NCBI RefSeq assembly: GCF_030272615.1
Contig: NC_081408.1
Coordinates: 619,502,476 to 619,566,475 of the forward strand
Source of the DNA: Cryptomeria japonica
Taxonomy: Eukaryota; Streptophyta; Pinopsida; Cupressales; Cupressaceae
Direction of reading: 5' to 3'
DNA: 64,000 nt
Positions 56,623-64,000 of the stretch are shown in pieces. Under the pieces are notes generated by a model. The model did no database searches, was not told the origin of the DNA, and saw nothing but the letters and a program-made list of their open reading frames with translations. Position 1 is the stretch's first letter, and every line of letters starts with the position of its first letter. The position numbers were made by a program, and so were the translations under genes.

Positions 56623-56690
56623 TGTTAAGTGCCTTACGAAACTTTCCAAGAATGTTGGAACCATGTCATTAGGATTTACATGGTAGATTA

Positions 56691-57852
56691 TGCTAGACAA
56701 CTCAGATAACTAGTGGACAACTGAGAGGGGGAGGGGTGAATCAGTTGTCGACAACTTATAAAACTTTAAGCATTAAAACCTTATTACCGGAATAGCGGAT
56801 ATAACAGTTAAGCACAAATATAAGCCACAAAACATTTACCAACCATCCACAAAAGATAACACCAAGATTTGTACGTGGAAAACTTGGTAAAGGGAAAAAC
56901 CACAGTGGGAAGCCTACCCATAGTAAGATAATACTTCTGCAGAAAGTATTTAATTACAAAAAGAGAGGCATGCACATGCAGGAAGGCCAACAACCTAGAG
57001 CGTATTACTCATCACAAAAGGAGCCTCACTGGCTACAAAATAAATCCAGACTACAATCCGGAAAGAAGAGTGAACTAAAAGAATAACATCTCCTATGCTT
57101 GAGTACAGTTCCGGTTAATCTCAGTACCAGAGGTCTTAAACCTCTTTCACCAACCCAATTCGATCACCTATGATCGACCAAAACCTCTGCATGTGATTAC
57201 AACCTTATTCACACACAAATAATTGCATAACCCCTAAAACCATAGACCCATGATCTACAAAGAGATCTACATCATATTTATACCAACCCGGGACCTAAAC
57301 AATTAGGTCGGCCACCTAAAAGATAATACAATAAATTCATAATATAAACCCGCAATCCACCAACACATTACATAAACCGGTCCATAACCTAGCAGAATAA
57401 AATAGCATTAGATCTGGTCCTAAATGCAACACCACTGATCAACAGGAACACGAATAAGATAACCAACAACGTCTTGAAAGCCATCTAGAAGTTGCAACAA
57501 CACCACTTATAAAGTGCATCAAAAGATCTTCAACAAAGCTCTGTTGGTAAAACCCTTACCGGTGACCAAAAGGCTTACTACAACAAATGATAGCTCCCGA
57601 GTCATCAAATCCCGAACCAACTGATCGTGATATGCATCTGAATAGCATGAATGACAGATCCAAACCAATTCCACAAACCAAAGCATACTGGGGCATACTG
57701 AATCAATATCATAATCCAACCGCTCTACCAGAACCTATCAGAAACCAACCTAAACAACCAAGACAACCAGTGTTGCCATCAATGACAAAACATTAATGCA
57801 ACACATAATCAATTCCTCCAATTTGCCACTAGATTACACCTTAATCCTAACA
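56691..57852 (-). repeat. Solo LTR related to the Copia-B LTR
   Basis: Shares with 7755-8980 the ACAACTGAGAGGGGG and GGTGAATCAG block, TACGTGGAAAACTTGG with AACCACAGTGGGAAGCC (56872-56915), GAAGGCCAACAACCTAGAG and CAATTCGATC. It also shares the distal TCAATGACAAAACATTAATG followed by AATCAATTCC. The ends are TGCTAGACAAC and CCTAACA. There is no primer-binding site or coding DNA next to it. I could not match a target-site duplication, so the boundaries may be off by some bases. Confidence 0.7.
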
Positions 57853-58772
57853 ATTGTAATATCAAGTTGCGGTGTAGCATGTTAGAAGAATTGGTGGCAA
57901 ATGTAATAAGTTATGAGATCTAATAATAGGGATGAATATTTTGAGGCTCCATTTTTCCTTTTGAGGTTTTCCCCAAAATAATGTAACAACCTTTCAATAA
58001 TAAAAGGGTATTTTTGATAAAAGGTTACTGTTGATAGATGAGTGATAACGGTTTGGGGGCAACACCCCCACCCACAAGGGTTTAGGGGTAGTGCCCCCGA
58101 CTATGGGGGGTTTCAAGGGCTCACCCCTTACTAGCTTTGATCTTGTGACCTGATAGGTGTTGCACCGCTCCCAAAACAAAATTTCTATAGTTTATCATTG
58201 TGAACCATGATCGTTTATCATTAGGTCATAGATCTTAAAGTTCATTTTTTGTGCACTATGTTTTTCCTAGAAGACAAATATGTGTTATGAGGGCATTGTA
58301 TACAATTGTGGTATTTTTTTATGTATTCAAAGAGTCCGATAGTTGAGTTTCCTCTAGATCTCTATTAATGATACTCTTGTAAGAAGCTTATTCTGCAAGT
58401 ATGTTGTAATCTATTGTTTATTTTAGAATAATATATTGGGAGACTCTTGGAGTGTGGGATTTTTATCTCGAAAGGTTTCCCCCCACGTAAATCATTGTAT
58501 TGTGGTATGAATGCTATTTATGTTTATTTCTATTAAGTTTCTACAACTGTTGTAAATATCTATAAATTTTTTACATTACTCTCCTCTCAAGATCAATATG
58601 GGAAGTTGTTTTGCTACCATAGCTTTCTTAGAAATAATTCTTGTGTTTGGTGTCTCTATGTGTGGATTCTTTTTTATATGTTGCTTCTATTTTATGCTAT
58701 GGATATGTTTTGAAAATTTAAGGCTACAAGGTTGGACTATCCATTCTAGGTACTTCATCCTTGACTGCATCA
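57853..58772 (+). repeat. Left LTR-like repeat of the G-patch element
   Basis: Contains a GC-rich patch at 58056-58135 with GGGGG-CAACA-CCCCC (58056-58070) and further G4-5 and C4-5 runs. It ends GACTGCATCA. The start is uncertain because the solo LTR abuts it. Confidence 0.55.
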
Positions 58773-58877
58773 AATGACATTAGACATGGTTATCAAATAC
58801 TTTGGAAGTAAGGGTGTTCTAGAAGATTTGGAGTGAACTTGGTAAGTCATGTCAAATTTGGAGGTATTATAATTTGT

Positions 58878-59770
58878 TTCAATGGGGAAGATTGGGAAGA
58901 AAGTAAAGGACAATGAAAATTTAATATGTGAAAAGAATATCCTAGAAAAAGAACTAAGGAATTCTAAAAGGGAAAATGAAAAGTTAGAAGAAGAGTTTGA
59001 GCTATTTGTAAATGTCAAATAGGAGTTTTTAAGAGTTACTAGAGAAAAAGTCAGATTTGATTGCAAAAGCCTAAAGGAAGAATGAAGAATTGGAGGAAAA
59101 GCTACAAAGGATAGAGGGGGAAAATAAGTTTCAATTAAGAAGGAAAGATCAAAGTTGAAAGAAAAAAATCTCCAATTGTAGAAGGAAACTGAATGACTAA
59201 GATCAAAGCTAGTTATGTGTGATATCTCTTGTAATACAAATGATTTAAATTACTCACCATAGGATGAATCTGGTAAGTGTGATGCAGTTTAAAAATGTGA
59301 ATATAAGGATGATGTGTCTGCGAATTCAAAGGAGAATAAGACACGTTGGTTTGAAAAGAGTGTTGGTTTTAGGATGATAAAGAGAATGGGTTATGAAGGA
59401 AAAGGACTAGGAAAGAAAGGTCAAGGAATAAGAGATTCAATGGAACCAATAATAAGGTTATGGAATGAAGGACTTGGATATGTTGACTTGAAATAAGAAT
59501 GAACAAGGTGATGTTGACAAACCAATTCAAGGAAAGTAATGTATCTAGAGTTCTTATTGCAGTAGAAGTGGTGATAAGAGAGAAAAGTGTTGGGATCTAC
59601 ATCCCTATGACATATTTGGATTGAGAAGTCATTTGGAAAAGGATTTTTGTAACTGGGATTGGAAGAGAAAAACCAAGATAGACTACATACAACTAAGTTA
59701 TGGATGGCTTGATGGATCGAAGTGGAGGAAAAATTATTACTATGATCTAGAATTTTTATAAGCATAGTCA
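58878..59770 (+). pseudogene. Coiled-coil, G-patch and knuckle-like ORF (decayed)
   Basis: The reading opens MGKIGKKVKDNENLI near 58878 and continues as a Lys/Glu-rich coiled coil (ILEKELRNSKRENEKLEEEFE) with several stops. From 59314 to 59496 an open piece holds a G-patch: WFEKSVGFRMIKRMGYEGKG, then GLGKKGQGIRDSMEP and GLGYVD, matching the G-patch pattern of spaced glycines and aromatic residues. Further on YCSRSGDKREKCWDLHP (about 59565-59605) resembles a CCHC knuckle of the C-x2-C-x-G-H-x4-C kind, with His replaced by Asp. G-patch domains bind RNA or DEAH helicases and also occur in some retroelement and retroviral polyproteins. The combination suggests a gag-like nucleic-acid-binding product. 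Confidence 0.55.
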
Positions 59771-61251
59771 TTTAAGTGTGGAAAGGGATAGATCAATTTT
59801 TTCCAAAGGAGGACACATGCAAATCATAACAATGAAGAAAGTGGAGGAAGGGGTGACACGAGATTATACCACAAAAAGTGATGAAGTCATGAATCATGTG
59901 TATAGAGAAATAGTAATGACCAAATCTGTAGAGGAAGAATTAGGATTGATTAGGATGGTAGAGAAGAAAAGTTAAGGTTTATATTTCCAAGAAATTGTGT
60001 TAGGTGTGTGGATTGAGTTGTGGTGAAGTCTAGAAGGAGAGAGTAATGTTGGTAGAATGTTTTGTTTGAGAATATCAACAAAAGAGATGTTGGCACATGC
60101 TATGGCTTAAAGGTGGTATTAGAGTGAGCCTTCATCTTAAGTCACATTATAGTGAGGACCTATATAGATCACTAAATTTTAAGGTAGTGTAGCGAGCATG
60201 AGCACATCACTATACCCATCGAGTTACATATTCAGCTGAGTTAGCTTTTGAAAATGACTTGTATAGACTATTGAATGTTGAGGCAACATAGTGATTCATG
60301 AGAAGACTATCAATTCCATATTCATGTAGCTTATATAGATGGCCTATACAAACTACCAACTATTGAGGCAGTGTTGTGATCCATGAGTAGACTGCCAAAT
60401 TCATCTTGAGGCAGCACAATACTTTGGGAGTAGACTACTAAACTTGAGGTGAAGGAAGAGCATTAGTTGAGAAGAAATAGATGATGGACACATGAAAAGT
60501 TAGAGGCTCACTTTTCAATTAACTTGGAGAATCTGATGCAAGAGAATTTAGGAGAATTCAAAAGATGAAAATTCTTGTCGTTGTTGAATGTCATGGCATT
60601 GTGGTCTGGGTGGTAAGCAGAGGTCGTAATGGGGGATGTTAGGATCAAGTTCCCATTGAGGAGAGTTAAGATAAACACATTCAAAGTTGAGAGAATAGAG
60701 ATAATGGTAGTTTACAAGATTAAGGGAGTCATTGGAAAAAGTGTCACATTCTACCATGCTTGAGAGTTGAGATATGTGGTTTGGAAGGGGGACGTGTCGA
60801 TACCTATTGTGTTAAATTCCAAAGTTTTTTTAGTGGATCTCCTATGAGTGGGAAGTTGTAATTGACAAAGTAGTTATAGTGAAAATTGGTCGATTGGGTG
60901 TTGTTCTAGAATGATGTGCTAGAGAAGGGAAACAAGAGCCAACAAGTAGGAGTACTTGGAGGTGAGTTGGGACTAGTACAACTTGTCTTGAAAATTATGT
61001 GGTGTTTCTTTTTGTTCAGAGATGATTTAGGACCAAGGGTTAGTCAAAAAAAAATTACATAAGGTCTAGTGTTAAGGGTTGACCATTGGCCGATGCAGTT
61101 TAACCTAGGGGGTGCAAATGGTATATAAGAGATATTTTTATTGTTGCATGACATTGGATAAGGAAGAGGGTAGTGAAGTGTTTAATAGTGTTGAGGGTAG
61201 TGACAGGTTTTGGAGGAGCTAGATATGTTTCTACAGGTGATTTTGTGCTTT
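59771..61251. other. Non-coding interior of the G-patch element
   Basis: No RT, integrase or other domain recognised. The motif AGGCAGTG or GAGGCA(A/G)C(A/G) recurs at about 60270-60430 with ATCCATGAGTAGACT-like phrases, a short irregular internal repetition. Open frames are short. Confidence 0.5.
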
Positions 61252-61521
61252 GATGATTGCGTATGAGATTATTGTAATCATAGGCTATGACCTAGCATGT
61301 TAGAAGCTTTGGTGGCAGATGTAATAAGTTCTTAGATCTAATATAATAAGGATGAACCTTTTAAGGTTGGGTTTTTTCCAAAATAATTATTGTGGCTAGT
61401 GTCTCTATGTGCATATTATTCTTTGTTTTTAGGTTCTATTTTATGCTATATATGTGTTCCAAATAGTTAAGGCTACAAGGTTGGACTATCCATTCAAGAC
61501 CCTCCACCCTTGACTACATCA
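61252..61521 (+). repeat. Right LTR-like repeat of the G-patch element, internally deleted
   Basis: Collinear with the left copy except that DNA equivalent to 57976-58631 is missing. The junction lies at the 7-base microhomology AAATAAT. It ends GACTACATCA at 61521. Confidence 0.6.
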
Positions 61522-64000
61522 ATTTAATATTTGTATTATTTTTGGGGAAAGCTTATTGCTAACCTAGTTGCTACACAAATTCAAGATCATGTTAGGCACT
61601 TTAAGGATGCAACATCATACATAGATAAACATATAGGGAACAATTCAAATCATTTCAATGAAGGTTGCAAGATAGAGAGAGGAAGTCCTATGACATGGTC
61701 TGCAAGTACATGAACACAATAATCTTCCTAGCTGGCAAATATTTCACATTCATTAGCCTTCTCAAAGATCTCAAGGTGTAAAATTTACAACCTATAGAGA
61801 ATTTATGAATAATGTGGCTAAAAGTAATTCAAAGGAGCATCTAGAGAAGAATAAAGAAAAAATAAGAGAGTAATGGGGTTTTCCTAAAGTAGAACCAGAG
61901 GAACAAAGCACCATCACTCTATAGAGATGTCAATAGTTACAAGTTGGCACATCCCTAATTGAATCAAAACATTTTAAGAGTAGCTTAAGAAGAAAATATC
62001 GATTACCTACCACACCACCACTAAATGAGTTTTCAAAAGAAGAGGCCTCTGTAGATCTCCTCGAAATGAGTGTGGAGTGAAAATAAAAGAGATGAAAAGA
62101 GAAAGTACATAGAGAAGTCTAAGCCAAAGAATAATAAAAGGAGTAGCACTTACTAAAAGATACTACTACTTTAAAACAATTAGCATCATTGGTTGATGAA
62201 GATCAACTTTATAGTGGCTTATTCTATATAGATGTGCTAGACAAAACTTTTGAGATATACATAGACATGGAGACACCCAAAATACTCATTATAAAAAAGG
62301 CCCTAACCAGGTATATGGTGGTTGAGATTTAATATAACACTTGAGGATTTATTTGATTTAGTTTCATACTAGATAACTACCACACTCAATGTTAAAATTG
62401 AGAAAGAAACAAAATAAAAAGAAAACATAGGGAAATTGTTGTGTTCCTCCTTTATTTATCCCTTGATTCATGCATAAATAGACTTATCTAGACTATTATG
62501 TGATGTTTTATTGATACTTATGACTTTATCTATATCTCAGATACTTATTGATGATGCTAAACATTTCATATGGATATTTGATATATGATTACTTATGTGG
62601 ATGATGGCATCTATCTTTGATTATTATGATGATGGATTTACTTTTGATGATTTATATGCATTCACTACTATTGGATGGATTATATTGCCTATAGGATCGT
62701 GATGGTATCATGATTATAATGACCCCACTTCATGGTTATATTGGATGAGATGATACTATAATGATTGTGATTGTCTTACTACTATATTCGGGATAAAGAT
62801 AATGTCATACCGCTAATTGGGAGCATGATATGATGTTGTGATTCTCTCTCACTTGCTTGATCATTTATGACATATATTATTGCAAAATTGCAAGTACCAA
62901 ACATCAACTCAACCTGGCTTGACAGGTCTGAGCGTGTCTTTATCCCAATGGAAAGTTGATTGGAGATGGCATGAGTTCCCTCTACACACTCTAGGCTTAA
63001 GTTGTCATCCTTGCCAGTTTATGCATCTTGGCTTGAGTCAATGGTTAGGGTCTTGAGTGACGATGTTTGAACCTATGTTGGGTTGCCTTGTCGCATTGCG
63101 AGTATTTGGTTGTTGAATTAATTAATAATTGATTCATATAGTTCAATTAAATTGAATTAAAGAATAGTTTGATATTTAGTTATTTATTGGGTGATTTATT
63201 AATATTTAGTATATTGTCTTCATTAATGTTTATTAAGATTTGGTTTATTGGTGCTTTAATATTTATTTATTGACTTGATTTTTTGGGGGGGTATTTATTG
63301 TTTATTATTAATAGTTGTGGCTTTAATTTGGGTATTTATTTATATTACCCTTGGCTATTCTATTATTGGGCTCTTATATTGTATTGTGCCCATGATTTAT
63401 TTAATTACTAGTTGTTTATTGTATTATTATTTCCCTTTTTACCTATTGGGTTAATTAAATATTATATTCTTTACCTACCCTATTTTTCTATTGGTTGAGA
63501 TATTGGGGTAATTAAATAATATATTTTATATATACTTACCTTGGTATTTGAGAGGGTTGGTATGAAATATATTTTTTATGAAATTTTATGATTGCTCAAC
63601 ATGTTTCTATAGTTTTTGAATAATTGTCTATATAATGGATTTCTTGTGCATTTTCTCAGGTTGGCTTAAAGGATGTGTTTGCGATTGAAGGATTCAATAT
63701 TTGGAAAAAAATTTAGCTTGGATTGGAATTGTGTCGCACTTCTTCATATTTTGGGTTTTCCATAACTTCTAGTGTTCAGGTCGGAGTCTTTATCGCTTTT
63801 GTTGTGTACATTTTGGTTTACAATATTGTCTTCTTCGTGCCTGGTAAAGGTTATCTTCGAGATGGGAATTGATATTGCAAAAAAATTAGTAATAGTGTTT
63901 GATAAATTATATATGGGGATTAAGGTTTTATTGCAACATTTTGGAGTGTTGTCGTGAATGATTTTATAGTGTGGTAATTTGGTTGTGAGTTCTTGCTCTA
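61522..64000. other. AT-rich terminal spacer, no gene assigned
   Basis: A plus-strand stretch at 61531-61713 (60 codons, KLIANLVATQIQDHV) and broken continuations to about 62340 may be old retroelement coding DNA, but no motif is recognisable. 62500-62830 is rich in GATGAT and TATGATG strings. 62880-63110 is GC-balanced, and 63110-63560 is strongly AT-rich with TTTATT repeats. A 61-codon frame near 63772 has no supporting motif. Confidence 0.45.

Larger units (their letters stand above)
57853..61521 (+). mobile_element. Non-autonomous LTR-like element carrying a G-patch ORF
   Basis: Two direct repeats flank the block: 57853-58772 and about 61252-61521. They share GCATGTTAGAAG, TGTAATAAGTT, AGATCTAAT, GGTGTCTCTATGTG-like, TTCTATTTTATGCTAT, AAGGCTACAAGGTTGGACTATCC (in parts) and a CATCA end. 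The right copy lacks about 656 bases of the middle. Between them lie a coiled-coil and G-patch ORF and a knuckle-like motif, but no RT or integrase. A LARD-like (large non-autonomous LTR) element or a captured gene fragment between LTRs are both possible. Confidence 0.55.

Noticed and set aside
63772-63957. 61-codon plus-strand frame near the right edge
   Set aside because: No motif, isolated in AT-rich DNA, and cut off from any context by the window edge.

Overview
The window looks like nuclear DNA from a plant with a large, repeat-rich genome. A gymnosperm such as a conifer is my inference, not something the sequence proves. The basis is a dense pile of nested and decayed LTR retrotransposons and plant L1-type LINEs, AT-rich spacers, and a broken plant organelle-type PPR gene copy. 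I found no intact host gene, rRNA, tRNA or CRISPR array. The window is best read as a chronicle of transposon insertions.

Layout. (1) 1-8980: two minus-strand Ty1/copia elements of SIRE-like type. Copia-A (1-3753, cut by the window edge) lies in a plus-oriented LTR fragment (3754-3978), which itself interrupts the RNase H region of Copia-B (3979-8980). (2) 8981-11217 and 19152-22100: AT-rich spacer with microsatellites, a 20-bp-period palindrome array and local tandem duplications. (3) 11236-19133: LINE-A on the minus strand, bounded by a perfect 18-bp target-site duplication (TSD). It carries ORF1, ORF2 (endonuclease, RT, RNase H) and an unexpected third ORF with a KKRKV-type nuclear localisation motif and a coiled-coil tail. 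(4) about 22100-27830: LINE-B on the plus strand, riddled with TAG stops. (5) 28012-29200: a probable solo copia LTR. (6) 30330-45510: Copia-C (minus strand, about 300-bp LTRs, TSD GGTTC), split in its gag by a 9.9-kb plus-strand Ty3/gypsy chromovirus (34454-44398, LTRs about 2.6 kb, TSD CCCTT). (7) 45516-55290: mostly AT-rich spacer with a degenerate 3-copy tandem repeat, a purine-rich tract, a PPR pseudogene and a small GC-rich dyad. (8) 55290-57852: copia LTR remnants. (9) 57853-61521: a non-autonomous LTR-like element carrying a coiled-coil, G-patch and zinc-knuckle-like ORF. (10) 61522-64000: unassigned AT-rich DNA.

How the parts relate. Insertion order can be read from nesting: Copia-B, then the plus-oriented LTR element, then Copia-A; and Copia-C, then the gypsy element. 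Every polyprotein is broken. A large share of the nonsense codons are TAG (some TAA) where glutamine (CAG/CAA) or tryptophan (TGG) is expected, as methylated-cytosine deamination in silenced plant transposons would produce. Several catalytic residues are also lost: integrase Glu in Copia-A, the RT second Asp in LINE-A, and the endonuclease His in LINE-B. No element looks autonomous now. The items most worth following up are the LINE-A third ORF, the G-patch element, and the in-frame 14-residue duplication inside the gypsy RT.
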